Under the pieces are notes generated by a model that was not told where the DNA came from, did not search any database, and saw only the letters and a program-made list of their open reading frames with translations. From positions 62,001 to 126,000 of the forward strand of contig NZ_JAOTPO010000012.1 in the NCBI RefSeq assembly GCF_029028005.1: a DNA stretch of 64,000 nucleotides. Reading direction: 5' to 3'. Made by a program: the position numbers and the translations under genes. Below are positions 17,280-25,378 of this stretch, piece by piece; the stretch's first letter is position 1, and each line of letters opens with the position of its first letter. The stretch comes from Alkalihalobacterium chitinilyticum (GTDB lineage: Bacteria; Bacillota; Bacilli; Bacillales; Bacillaceae_F).

Positions 17280-18537
17280 ATTTTTTATTGTTTTAGCACA
17301 TACATATCTTTCAAAGTTAAAATCAAAATCTTTTCTCATATCGACAGCAATAACCCTGTTATTTATTTTTGGCTTCATGAATTTTGATCGAATAATTACT
17401 ATGTTTGATCAAGATCAAAAAGAGAGTAGTGTTGTATTAGTATTGGATGAAACGGGTCAACTTTTTGAACCTCTTAAACATACAGTTAGTCAAATTAACC
17501 CTACTGTAGAATTAAAGGATTTTGGGGGCTCGTATTCAGAAGCGGAAACGTTAGTTATAGATCAAGAAGTGGAAGGTATGATTGAACTATCACTAGGGGA
17601 CACCGGGTTGCCTGAAGGAAAATACTATGCGATGACAGTTGTCGAACAAATATTGCCTTGGCAATTAGAGCAGGCACTTCAGCAAGTGAAAGAAGAAATT
17701 GTAACTTCGGGCTTAAATTTACAACCAGAAGAAGTAGCTAGCATTTATGCCCCGATTCAATTTGAGCGGGTTGCGATTGCGGAAACAGCAAAAACAGAAA
17801 TGGAACTTAATCAAGCACGTATTTTTGTTTATATCTTACTCTTTATTATTTATTTTTCTGTCCTTATGTTCGGTAATATGATTGCGACGGAAATAGCGAT
17901 TGAGAAGTCGTCAAGAGTAATGGAAATCTTAATTTCTAGTTCTTCGCCAGTCCAACAAATGTTTGGCAAAATATTCGGGATTGCTTTGTTAGGATTAACG
18001 CAATATGTATTAATTTTCTTAGTAGGAGTTCTTTCCCTTAGACAAAGGTTGTCAACAGACTCTTTTGATCAAGAACTAGGGGAGTTAATTGTTGGTCAAG
18101 GACTTCCGCTGCATTTGATTGGCTATGCATTCTTATTTTTCATACTCGGTTATTTCTTGTATGCAACGATATCAGCAATGTTAGGTTCGCTTGTTAGTCG
18201 CATAGAGGACGTTAATCAAATGGTATCACCGATGATATTTTTAATTGTAGCTGCCTTTTTAATCGCCATGTTTGGCTTATCGAATCCAGAAGCAAAGATT
18301 GTTACCGTGACTTCGTTTATTCCATTTTTTGCACCGATGATCATGTTTTTACGAGTAGGAATGCTGTCACTCCCATTATGGGAAGTGTTACTTGGAGTAG
18401 CTATCCTTATAGTAACAATCGTTTTATTTGCATGGGTTGGTGCTCGCGTCTATCGCGGTGGTGTACTAATGTACGGAAAGTCATCTTCCTTAAAAGACTT
18501 TAAACGAGCGCTACAGTTGTCCAAAAGGGAAAAATAA
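17272..18537 (+). CDS. yhaP: ABC transporter permease YhaP (NatB-like)
   Basis: A 421-residue permease with an N-terminal transmembrane helix (about residues 20-38), a large extracytoplasmic loop of about 145 residues, then five or six helices from about residue 185 to 400. This topology is that of the NatB/ABC-2 family. The start is ATG 17272, overlapping yhaQ by 8 bases and preceded by aaggtggg inside the yhaQ coding end. It pairs with YhaQ. Charged C-terminus (KDFKRALQLSKREK). The substrate is unknown; sodium or a lipid/peptide substrate is possible for this family. Confidence 0.88.
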   Translation: MNKFFIVLAHTYLSKLKSKSFLISTAITLLFIFGFMNFDRIITMFDQDQKESSVVLVLDETGQLFEPLKHTVSQINPTVELKDFGGSYSEAETLVIDQEVEGMIELSLGDTGLPEGKYYAMTVVEQILPWQLEQALQQVKEEIVTSGLNLQPEEVASIYAPIQFERVAIAETAKTEMELNQARIFVYILLFIIYFSVLMFGNMIATEIAIEKSSRVMEILISSSSPVQQMFGKIFGIALLGLTQYVLIFLVGVLSLRQRLSTDSFDQELGELIVGQGLPLHLIGYAFLFFILGYFLYATISAMLGSLVSRIEDVNQMVSPMIFLIVAAFLIAMFGLSNPEAKIVTVTSFIPFFAPMIMFLRVGMLSLPLWEVLLGVAILIVTIVLFAWVGARVYRGGVLMYGKSSSLKDFKRALQLSKREK

Positions 18538-18565
18538 TCGAATAATTCTCTCATACGGTGTACTC

Positions 18566-18600
18566 TAGTCGCCGATAAGCAGGCACCTTGCGCTTTTCTA
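18566..18600 (+). repeat. Family A dispersed repeat, right-end fragment
   Basis: The sequence tagtcgccgata...caccttgcgcttttcta repeats the right end of the adjacent full copy (18692-18726) with few changes. It lies head-to-tail in front of that copy, as if left by a duplication or a partial deletion. Confidence 0.75.
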
Positions 18601-18726
18601 TGTCTAGCTCCAGGTGCCATCGGCTCGAGGTCGCTTCGGTCCATCAAGCGTGTCTAAAGAGCAAGACACTTATTGCTGGCCCTCCAGCGCTTGTCGCCGA
18701 TAAACAGGCACCTTGCGCTTTTCTAT
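18601..18726 (+). repeat. Family A dispersed repeat, most complete copy
   Basis: A 126-bp imperfect palindrome. The left end aggtgccatcggc pairs with the right end gccgat...ggcacct, and inside gtgtct pairs with agacac. It resembles the intergenic palindromes of the tctagctccag...ttgcgctttt type that I associate with many Bacillaceae genomes. It encodes nothing. Its right end places TTGCGC 16 bp before the TATAAT of the next gene's likely promoter. Confidence 0.75.
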
Positions 18727-18740
18727 ACAAATGTTATAAT
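18713..18740 (+). promoter_or_regulatory. Likely promoter of mifM-yidC2
   Basis: TATAAT (18735-18740) is preceded by TTGCGC (18713-18718) with a 16-bp spacer. The -35 half lies within the right end of the family A repeat. Confidence 0.5.
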
Positions 18741-18774
18741 TTAACAAAATAGGACTAGAAAGGGGGCGATGAGT

Positions 18775-19053
18775 GTGTTTGAGGTGACGTTTGATCTTCC
18801 TGTTATATGGCTTTTACTCGGTGTGTCCATGGTCTATATTACCGCTGCGTTATCGAGAAGAGTTGTACATTGGCATTTTCAACGCAAGGACTTTGCTAAA
18901 AGGAATGATAGAGAAAATCAAATACTCCATGTTATGCCGACAGTACTCATCGTCCTATCGTTTATATTAATAAAAAGAAAGATACCGAACTCTCATGATC
19001 GGAACTCGAAAAACGATGATGATGCAAACTCTTCCTTATTATTGAACTCATAG
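18775..19053 (+). CDS. mifM: MifM-like regulatory arrest peptide (leader of yidC2)
   Basis: A 92-residue protein with one N-terminal transmembrane helix (VIWLLLGVSMVYITAAL), a basic middle, a second moderately hydrophobic stretch (TVLIVLSFILI) and the C-terminal tail NDDDANSSLLLNS. B. subtilis MifM is 95 residues, also has an N-terminal membrane anchor and lies just before yidC2 (yqjG). As I recall, it ends with the acidic arrest motif DEEDAGS followed by leucines. The shared pattern acidic cluster-A-small-S-LLL, the size and the position make this a likely MifM counterpart that monitors membrane insertion. GTG 18775 is spaced better from aaaggggg than ATG 18769. The N-terminus is not recognisably similar, so the call rests on tail and context. 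Confidence 0.75.
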   Translation: MFEVTFDLPVIWLLLGVSMVYITAALSRRVVHWHFQRKDFAKRNDRENQILHVMPTVLIVLSFILIKRKIPNSHDRNSKNDDDANSSLLLNS

Positions 19054-19068
19054 TATTCAATAATAAGG
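19034..19068 (+). promoter_or_regulatory. SD-sequestering hairpin controlling yidC2 translation
   Basis: A perfect 13-bp stem pairs 19034-19046 (end of the mifM-like ORF) with 19056-19068, whose last bases aagg belong to the yidC2 ribosome binding site aaggagg. The mifM stop codon 19051-19053 lies in the 9-nt loop. A ribosome stalled on the acidic tail codons (about 19015-19035) would cover the left arm and free the site. Confidence 0.75.
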
Positions 19069-19078
19069 AGGATGTTCA

Positions 19079-19834
19079 TTGAAAAAGACTACGAATACAT
19101 TTATACTTTTCATTTTGTTAATAGGTTGTACCCTGTTGCTTGCAAGTTGTGGAGCAACGACTCAACCAATTACAGCAGAATCAACAGGGGTTTGGAATCA
19201 CTACTTTGTGTATCCTTTATCATGGTTAATTACATTTGTTGCTCAACTCTTTAATGGCAGTTTTGGTTTATCGATTATTGTAGTTACGATCTTTATTCGC
19301 TTGATGATTTTACCGCTTACTTTAAAACAAAACCGAAGTAGCCGCGTGATGCAAGCGATTAAACCTGAAATGGAAGCATTAAAAGATCGATATAATATGA
19401 AAGATCCAAAAGAACAGCAAAAATTTCAAAAGGAAATGCTTAGTATATATCAGAAACACGGCGTTAACCCTATGGCAGGTTGCTTACCAATACTCATTCA
19501 AATGCCTGTTTTAATGGCTTTCTATTTTGCGATTATGAGAACGGAAGAAATTGCAAGGCATTCTTTTCTGTGGTTTAATCTAGGCAGTCCAGATCCACTG
19601 TTTATATTACCGATTGTGGCTGCGGTTACTACGTTTATTCAAGGGAAACTAACAATGCGTACGTTGCCCGCAAATATGCAAGTCACAATATATATCATGC
19701 CTGCAATGATCTTGATGGCTGCATTAGCGATGCCGTCAGCTCTAGCCTTGTATTGGGTAATTGGAAATCTATTTATGATCGTACAAAGTTATTTCCTGTA
19801 TGGAAAAACAAAAGATCTTGAATTAAATGTATAA
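19079..19834 (+). CDS. yidC2: Membrane protein insertase YidC2 (OxaA family, lipoprotein)
   Basis: A 251-residue YidC/Oxa1 insertase, which places membrane proteins into the bilayer with or without Sec. It begins with a lipoprotein signal whose lipobox is LLASC (about residue 24). The conserved core follows: [19 protein letters not shown] with the functional arginine of the hydrophilic groove, a charged cytoplasmic hairpin of about 50 residues, [20 protein letters not shown], and three more helices. The start is TTG 19079 after aaggagg. The mifM-like leader just upstream argues that this is the inducible second YidC rather than the constitutive SpoIIIJ copy. Confidence 0.93.
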   Translation: MKKTTNTFILFILLIGCTLLLASCGATTQPITAESTGVWNHYFVYPLSWLITFVAQLFNGSFGLSIIVVTIFIRLMILPLTLKQNRSSRVMQAIKPEMEALKDRYNMKDPKEQQKFQKEMLSIYQKHGVNPMAGCLPILIQMPVLMAFYFAIMRTEEIARHSFLWFNLGSPDPLFILPIVAAVTTFIQGKLTMRTLPANMQVTIYIMPAMILMAALAMPSALALYWVIGNLFMIVQSYFLYGKTKDLELNV

Positions 19835-19845
19835 ATTAGAATGAC

Positions 19846-19877
19846 AGAGGATGACATTTATTAGTCATCCTCTTTTT
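19846..19877 (+). terminator. Terminator of yidC2
   Basis: A 10-bp stem (19846-19855 with 19864-19873) is followed by a five-T run. Confidence 0.85.
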
Positions 19878-19901
19878 ATGTAGAAAGTATGAAATTCCAA
19901 G

Positions 19902-19989
19902 TGGTCGCGCTTCTCCATCAAAAGAGAGCAAGACAGTTATCGCTGGCCCTCCAGCGTTTGTCGCCGATAAGCAGGCACCTTGCGCTTTT
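19902..19989 (+). repeat. Family A dispersed repeat, left-truncated copy
   Basis: This matches the right two thirds of the copy at 18601-18726 (ggtcgc, catcaa, gagcaagaca, ctggccctccagcg, gtcgccgataagcaggcacc) with small indels. The left palindrome arm is missing. Confidence 0.7.
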
Positions 19990-20052
19990 CGAGTCACCAT
20001 TCGCCCAATGTTGAATATGATGAAATGGACTAATCTTGAGGAGGGCGTAAAC

Positions 20053-20382
20053 ATGTATAATAAACAGTACATGCAATCGCTATGTCAGCAATACATGAAT
20101 CAGCATGTAATGGTGCAAACGGCGGATCAGCAAACGTATCAAGGTATTATCGAACACGTTGATAATGATCATGTATACTTAGCGGTGCCAATGGATGATA
20201 TACAGCAATCCGGTCATGGATATATGAGAAGTGATGAACGACAATGGGGTTACCCTTACGCGGGATTTGGATATCCTTATGCTCCGTACCCATTCTATCC
20301 AAGACCACGGCCGTTTCAACGACTCGTTTTGCCATTAGCAGCTTTAACTGCCATTTCCTTATTACCTTTTTTTTGGTGGTAA
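20053..20382 (+). CDS. Hypothetical protein with Sm-like N-terminus and hydrophobic tail
   Basis: A 109-residue protein. The N-terminal half has a Sm/Hfq-like pattern (HVMVQTADQQTYQGIIEHVD followed by HVYLAVP). The middle is tyrosine-, glycine- and proline-rich (YPYAGFGYPYAPYPFYPRPR), and the C-terminus is a short hydrophobic segment (RLVLPLAALTAISLLPFFWW). Proteins of this make-up occur in Bacillaceae, often with spore or surface roles, but I do not know a function. ATG 20053 follows gaggagggcg; the longer frame from 20008 lacks a signal. A terminator follows directly. Confidence 0.7.
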   Translation: MYNKQYMQSLCQQYMNQHVMVQTADQQTYQGIIEHVDNDHVYLAVPMDDIQQSGHGYMRSDERQWGYPYAGFGYPYAPYPFYPRPRPFQRLVLPLAALTAISLLPFFWW

Positions 20383-20399
20383 GTTCAAAAAAACAATCG

Positions 20400-20421
20400 G
20401 GAGGCTGGGGCCTCCTTTTTT
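20400..20421 (+). terminator. Terminator after the Sm-like gene
   Basis: The stem ggaggc/gcctcc (20400-20405 with 20410-20415) with a tggg loop is followed by six T. Confidence 0.85.
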
Positions 20422-20457
20422 GTTTGTGCTGTTAGTTCACCCTTGAAGAAAAAACAA

Positions 20458-20722
20458 GGAGAAAGCATGAACAAAAAGCGAGCAATCGTGAGCAGTAGAG
20501 GGAAAAAATAGGAGGAAGCATGAACAAACAGCGCGGTATCGTGAGCAGTAGAGGGGAAAATTAGGAGAAAGCGTGAACGAAAAGCGCGGAATCGTGAGCG
20601 TTAGAGGAAAAAGTTAGGAGAAAGCGTGAACGAAACAGCGTGAATCGTGAGCAGTAGAGGGGAAAATTAGGAGAAAACGTGAACGGAAAGCGCGAAATGA
20701 CGAGCGCTAGAGGAGGACCCTA
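20458..20722. repeat. Five 53-bp direct tandem repeats
   Basis: Units begin at 20458, 20511, 20564, 20617 and 20670, each exactly 53 bp, and a partial sixth unit starts at 20723. Each unit starts ggag(a/g)aa, holds a (g)c(g/a)tgaac(g/a) core and mostly ends gtgagc(a/g)(g/t)tagagg. Units differ by several substitutions but have no length change. The period is not a multiple of three and no long frame crosses it. The array fills the space between the terminator at 20421 and the yhaO region. Its function is not known. Confidence 0.9.
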
Positions 20723-20817
20723 GGGGAGCCCACGGACCCATCAACCTAAACGCCTGAATGGTATACACTAGAGAAAATATCTATGAGACGACAACCGTCG
20801 TGAGCAACAGGAGATGG

Positions 20818-20877
20818 ATGATGACGTTGCTTATGGTTATCACCTTATTACTCTTTTCTAAAGCTGCCAAACTATAG
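20818..20877 (+). CDS. Possible 19-residue hydrophobic peptide
   Basis: A short frame ATG 20818 to TAG 20877 encodes MMTLLMVITLLLFSKAAKL, a hydrophobic segment with a basic end. The sequence caggag lies 4-7 bases before the start. Size and composition resemble small membrane peptides or holin-like toxins, but so short a frame could be chance. It lies between the 53-bp repeats and yhaO. Confidence 0.25.
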   Translation: MMTLLMVITLLLFSKAAKL

Positions 20878-20958
20878 AAGTGGGATAGAACACATGTTCA
20901 CTTTTTGCTATAATAAAACTATGAAAAACAGAAAGAGTTTCTAAGAGGTGGTGAAACA

Positions 20959-22200
20959 TTGAAACAGTTACGTTTTATACATACTGCTGATTTACATTTA
21001 GATAGTCCTTTTAAAGGTTTGGTACATTTACCTGAACCACTGCTTAATCAGATATATCAAAGCTCGTTTGATTCATTTAGAAAAATCATTGACATAGCCA
21101 TACAACATCAAGTTGATTTTATATTAATCTCAGGGGACTTATATGATCTTGATCAAAGAAGTTTAAAAGCTCAACTTTTTCTTAGGAAAGAATTTGCGAG
21201 ATTAGCCGAAGAAAACATTCCAGTTTATATTATCCATGGGAATCACGATCATCTTAAAGGGAACTGGGTGTCTGTGAATTGGACCAATAATGTTCATTTC
21301 TTTTCAAGTGAATTAGAATGTAAACGATTTGTTAGTTCAAATGGTACATCAGCTCATATCTACGGGTTTAGTTATCAAGAACGAGAAATCTATGAGAGAA
21401 AAATTGACCATTATAAAAAAATAGAAGGAGCAGATTTCCATATTGGAATGCTTCATGGACAAGAGCATAGTATAACCGGTCATAACCCATATGCACCATT
21501 CCATACGAAGGAATTAGAAGAAAAAGACTTTAACTACTGGGCTTTAGGACACATACATCAAAGGATTCAACTAAAACCAACAATTTTCTACCCGGGAAAT
21601 ATTCAAGGCAGGCATAAAAAAGAAACAGGGAAAAAAGGGTGCTTACTTGTAGAGATTGATGAAACAAATGAAGTTCTTGTGGAATTTCATGAAACAGCTC
21701 CATTACTATGGGAAACGTTAGAAATCTCGATTAACAACATCCAAACACATGAACAGTTCTTAGCTTACTGTGAACAAATGATCGATGATCGACGGAATTT
21801 AAAGAAAAGCGCCATGTTACATCTCCAATTTACCGGCGAAGGGCCAATGACAGAACTATTAGAAGAAACAGATCAAATAGAGGATTGGATAACACATGTG
21901 AATGAGGACCAAGACGATGAAGAAACTTTCGTTTGGATCTCTTCTTATGATAATCAAACAGAAAAGAAATGGGATATTCAACAATTACAACAGCAAGATG
22001 ATTTCTTAGGTGATATTACGAGAGTTGCAGCTGGATTAATGGAAAGTTCTCATGATGATGTAAAAGAAGTTCTCAAAGAATTATATAATCATCGAAAAGC
22101 TAAATCATTTCTAGAGCCATTGAGTGATGAGGACTATGAAAAATTACTAGAAGATGGCCGGGATTTGATATTAAAAGAATTATTAAGGGAGTGGAGTTAA
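20959..22200 (+). CDS. yhaO: Metallophosphoesterase YhaO (SbcD/Mre11-like)
   Basis: A 413-residue nuclease-family phosphoesterase of the SbcD/Mre11 type, thought to act in DNA repair with its SbcC-like partner YhaN. Metal-binding motifs are in order: HTADLHLDSPF at the N-terminus, SGDLYDLDQRS, IHGNHDHLKG, GMLHGQEH and LGHIHQR. The C-terminal third is less conserved and acidic. The start is TTG 20959 after aagaggtgg. Its stop overlaps the yhaN start by one base (taatg), so the two subunits are coupled. Confidence 0.93.
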   Translation: MKQLRFIHTADLHLDSPFKGLVHLPEPLLNQIYQSSFDSFRKIIDIAIQHQVDFILISGDLYDLDQRSLKAQLFLRKEFARLAEENIPVYIIHGNHDHLKGNWVSVNWTNNVHFFSSELECKRFVSSNGTSAHIYGFSYQEREIYERKIDHYKKIEGADFHIGMLHGQEHSITGHNPYAPFHTKELEEKDFNYWALGHIHQRIQLKPTIFYPGNIQGRHKKETGKKGCLLVEIDETNEVLVEFHETAPLLWETLEISINNIQTHEQFLAYCEQMIDDRRNLKKSAMLHLQFTGEGPMTELLEETDQIEDWITHVNEDQDDEETFVWISSYDNQTEKKWDIQQLQQQDDFLGDITRVAAGLMESSHDDVKEVLKELYNHRKAKSFLEPLSDEDYEKLLEDGRDLILKELLREWS

Positions 22201-25169
22201 TGAGAATTACACACTTACATATTTACGGATATGGAAAATTCTACGATAAGCAAATTAACTTCCATTCTACAGGTTTACAAGTTATATATGGAGAGAACGA
22301 AAAGGGTAAGTCTACAATAAAATCGTTCATTACAGTGATGTTGTTTGGTTTCCCGACAAAATCACAAGCAGGTGCCCATTACGAACCGAAGCACGGGAAC
22401 AGTTATGGTGGAAAATTAACGATAGAAATAAGTGATATAGGTAAAGTTACGATTGAGAGACAAAAGGGAAAAAATAATGGAAAAGCTATAGTCTATTTTG
22501 AAGATGGAACGGTTGGCGGTGAGGAAACATTAAATAATTTGCTAGGTGGAATAGATAAACGGGTATTCTTAGGGATATTTTCATTTAGTGCTAGTGATCT
22601 GCAAAAAATGGAGCAGTTAAAAACGGAAGAATTAAATCAATATTTGCAGGGGGCAAGTATTTGGGGAAAAGGCTCATTAAGTGAACTTGAAAAAAAGATC
22701 GAAAAAGGACAACAAGAATTATTTAAGCCTAATGGAAAAAGGCCAGTCCTAAATGAAAAGTTACAACAGTTAGAGGAAATGAAGAAAAATTTAAAACAAG
22801 TTGAGAGCCAACTCAATCATTATAATGACTTACTAGTAGAACGAAAGGAACTTCATTCTCAATATAAGCAGGTCAATGAAACGATTAATGTACTAAAGGA
22901 CAGAATAAAAATTCAAGAAAAACTAAAGCTTATTGAGCCATTGTATGTTCAGGAAAAAGGTATTATTTCACAACTAGAGCAGCTTCCGTTTATTGAAAAT
23001 TTTCCGATGCATGGCATAGATGCAGTGAAAGACAGCCTAGCAAAAGAACAGACACTGAAAGAGCAGTTAATCGACTTAGAACTTAAGTTAAGCGAACATA
23101 AACAACAAATAAAGGAAGGGACAGTAAAAGATGACTTTGAACTAATTAAAGAACAAGCACTACTGCTAAAAGAGCAGTCCTACGAATATGAAAGATTGAA
23201 AGAAGAGTTATCTAGTGTAGAGCTAGAGCTGCGAAAAACCAATCAATTAATTGCAGCTCATACAGAAAGATTGGGTCGCAATTGGAGTAATGAAACTATT
23301 TTACGTGCAGAAACTAGTTTAACGGGAAAAGAAGAGTTAAAAATACTAGTGCAACGAGAGAGAAAAACTCGTTATGAACAAGAACATTTAGATGGTGAAC
23401 TGAAGACGAAATCCTTGCAACTTGAACAAATAAAGGAAAAACTTACAGACATACGTAAGCAGTGTCTGTCCAATGAAGATAAAGAAGAAATGGAACAAGA
23501 GTTGATAAAACGTAAAGAGGAAAAATCGCAAAGACTTGAATTAGAACAACAGATTCATTGGCAGAAGTTTCAGCCCAAAACCTCGGATCATCAAAAGAAA
23601 AACGGGTACTATCTTCTCCTTATATCTCTCCTGTTAGTTGGGGTTGGGGTATGGTTAGCCTATGTACAACAATGGATTCCATCTATGCTTTCATTGATTG
23701 CTGCCACCGTTATGCTCTATATGAACAGTACTAACAGGATGAGTACCGATCAAACTAGTGACTCTGAAATTCAAGACCTTGGAAAAAAACTCGAACGGTT
23801 AAGAACCATTCCTGAGCTAGAAAGAGAGATTGAACATATAGATCGGATCCTTAACGATAATACAGTCAAAGAAAATCAATTAGAGATAAGGCAACAACAG
23901 TTATCACAAGAGGAAAAAGGGTACAATCTAGTATTAGCAGCGATTGAAACTTGCGAAAACGAGCTTGAGCTTATTCAAAATCAATTAGTTGAATGGTGTA
24001 GAAAATATCAATTTGGTCATTATGGCAATGGCGAACATCATTTAGAATTGTTCGATCTTATTGTTGACACAAAACAACTAATCAACGATCACAACTACTT
24101 CGAAAAAAGAAAAACAGAAATTGGTGAGCGACTTGAGGAAATTGAAAAACTAGGAAAGAAAATAGCCGGTGAATTATTCATTAAAGAAAACGACAGTTTT
24201 GCTGTACTTGTACATAAAGTTCAGGAAGTGATAGAACGAGAAGAAAAAACAAGAATGCAAATCTTAGAAACAAACAAAATTATGAAGAGACTCGAATTAG
24301 AAATTGATACGCTGAAAAAGAAAATTCAGTATTTACAAGAGGAGCGTTCAACGTGGTTAGAGAAGGGTTCAGCTAATGAAGAAGAAGAATTCTTTTGTTT
24401 AGCAAACATTGCAAGTGAAAGACAAAAGCTTGAAAAAGAATTAGTATTTCTTCGTTCTCAACAAGCCCAAATTGGAACTGAAAGTCTAACTAAAGAAGAA
24501 GCAGGTGCTCAATTAGAGCAGGGTCTTGTTACTATTGAAGAAACTCTAGCCATGTTAAATGAGCAGTTAACAGAAACAATAGAACTCCAAGCTGCACAAC
24601 AAAAGCAACTTGGGAGAATAGATCATGAAATTGAACAATTGGAGAAGGGAACGAATCATTCTCAACTCTGTCAAACGTATGAATTGCAAAAATCAGAATT
24701 TCAGGAAGCGGCCAAAGAGTGGGCTACCTTGCGAATCGGCCAATTGATACTGAGGCAAGCTAAGTCCATTTATGAATTGGAAAGACAGCCTGTAGTTGTT
24801 CAAAAAGCAAAAGATATCTTCTCACAGATGACAAATGGTGAATATATTCACTTATTTGCACCTATTTCAGAGAATACTTTCGTCGTTGAGCGACACGATG
24901 GGGTTCGATTTTATCCGGATGAATTGAGTCAGGGAACAGGTGAACAATTATATTTATCTCTTCGACTCGCTTTAGCACTGGCGTATCAGGCACATTCTCC
25001 TATGCCGATTATTTTAGATGATATTATGGTCAATTTTGATGATATAAGAAAGGTTAATGCCAAGACAGTCTTAGAGGAAGTAGCTAAAAAGCATCAAGTT
25101 CTTTTCTTTTCATGTCACGAACAAATTAAAAATCTTTTTCAACAAGAGTCAACGATGGTACTGTCATAA
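22200..25169 (+). CDS. yhaN: SbcC/Rad50-like ATPase YhaN
   Basis: A 989-residue AAA-type SMC-like protein. Walker A is GENEKGKST (about residues 31-39). The C-terminal head has the signature DELSQGTGEQLYLSLRLALA (about 905-925) and Walker B PIILDDIMVNFDD (about 934-946). Long coiled coils separate the heads. Between them, about residues 468-512, lie two hydrophobic helices joined by a short turn (YYLLLISLLLVGVGVWLAY and then SMLSLIAATVMLYM) in place of a zinc hook, as in the YhaN branch. The start ATG 22200 overlaps the yhaO stop by one base. It is likely a membrane-associated partner of the YhaO nuclease. Confidence 0.92.
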   Translation: MRITHLHIYGYGKFYDKQINFHSTGLQVIYGENEKGKSTIKSFITVMLFGFPTKSQAGAHYEPKHGNSYGGKLTIEISDIGKVTIERQKGKNNGKAIVYFEDGTVGGEETLNNLLGGIDKRVFLGIFSFSASDLQKMEQLKTEELNQYLQGASIWGKGSLSELEKKIEKGQQELFKPNGKRPVLNEKLQQLEEMKKNLKQVESQLNHYNDLLVERKELHSQYKQVNETINVLKDRIKIQEKLKLIEPLYVQEKGIISQLEQLPFIENFPMHGIDAVKDSLAKEQTLKEQLIDLELKLSEHKQQIKEGTVKDDFELIKEQALLLKEQSYEYERLKEELSSVELELRKTNQLIAAHTERLGRNWSNETILRAETSLTGKEELKILVQRERKTRYEQEHLDGELKTKSLQLEQIKEKLTDIRKQCLSNEDKEEMEQELIKRKEEKSQRLELEQQIHWQKFQPKTSDHQKKNGYYLLLISLLLVGVGVWLAYVQQWIPSMLSLIAATVMLYMNSTNRMSTDQTSDSEIQDLGKKLERLRTIPELEREIEHIDRILNDNTVKENQLEIRQQQLSQEEKGYNLVLAAIETCENELELIQNQLVEWCRKYQFGHYGNGEHHLELFDLIVDTKQLINDHNYFEKRKTEIGERLEEIEKLGKKIAGELFIKENDSFAVLVHKVQEVIEREEKTRMQILETNKIMKRLELEIDTLKKKIQYLQEERSTWLEKGSANEEEEFFCLANIASERQKLEKELVFLRSQQAQIGTESLTKEEAGAQLEQGLVTIEETLAMLNEQLTETIELQAAQQKQLGRIDHEIEQLEKGTNHSQLCQTYELQKSEFQEAAKEWATLRIGQLILRQAKSIYELERQPVVVQKAKDIFSQMTNGEYIHLFAPISENTFVVERHDGVRFYPDELSQGTGEQLYLSLRLALALAYQAHSPMPIILDDIMVNFDDIRKVNAKTVLEEVAKKHQVLFFSCHEQIKNLFQQESTMVLS

Positions 25170-25245
25170 TCATGTTTCTTTATAAAAAGAAATAGATTTG
25201 ATAAAATATAAATCATATGTGATGACACATTTGTTTGAAAAGAAG

Positions 25246-25277
25246 AAAAAATCCTGCTGGAGAAGTGGGATTTTTTT
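25246..25277 (+). terminator. Terminator of yhaON
   Basis: The stem aaaaaatcc/ggatttttt (25246-25254 with 25268-25276) continues into a T run. Confidence 0.7.
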
Positions 25278-25378
25278 AAAATTATAAGTTGTAGAAATTT
25301 ATGTTGTTGATATTCGTTGATTTTGAGGTACTGCTGTTTTTAAAGTCAACTTCTTGTTAATCCTAGGAGGGATAAGGT

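Noticed and set aside
20458-20722. CRISPR array
   Set aside because: The whole 53-bp unit repeats; there are no constant repeats alternating with unique spacers and no cas genes.
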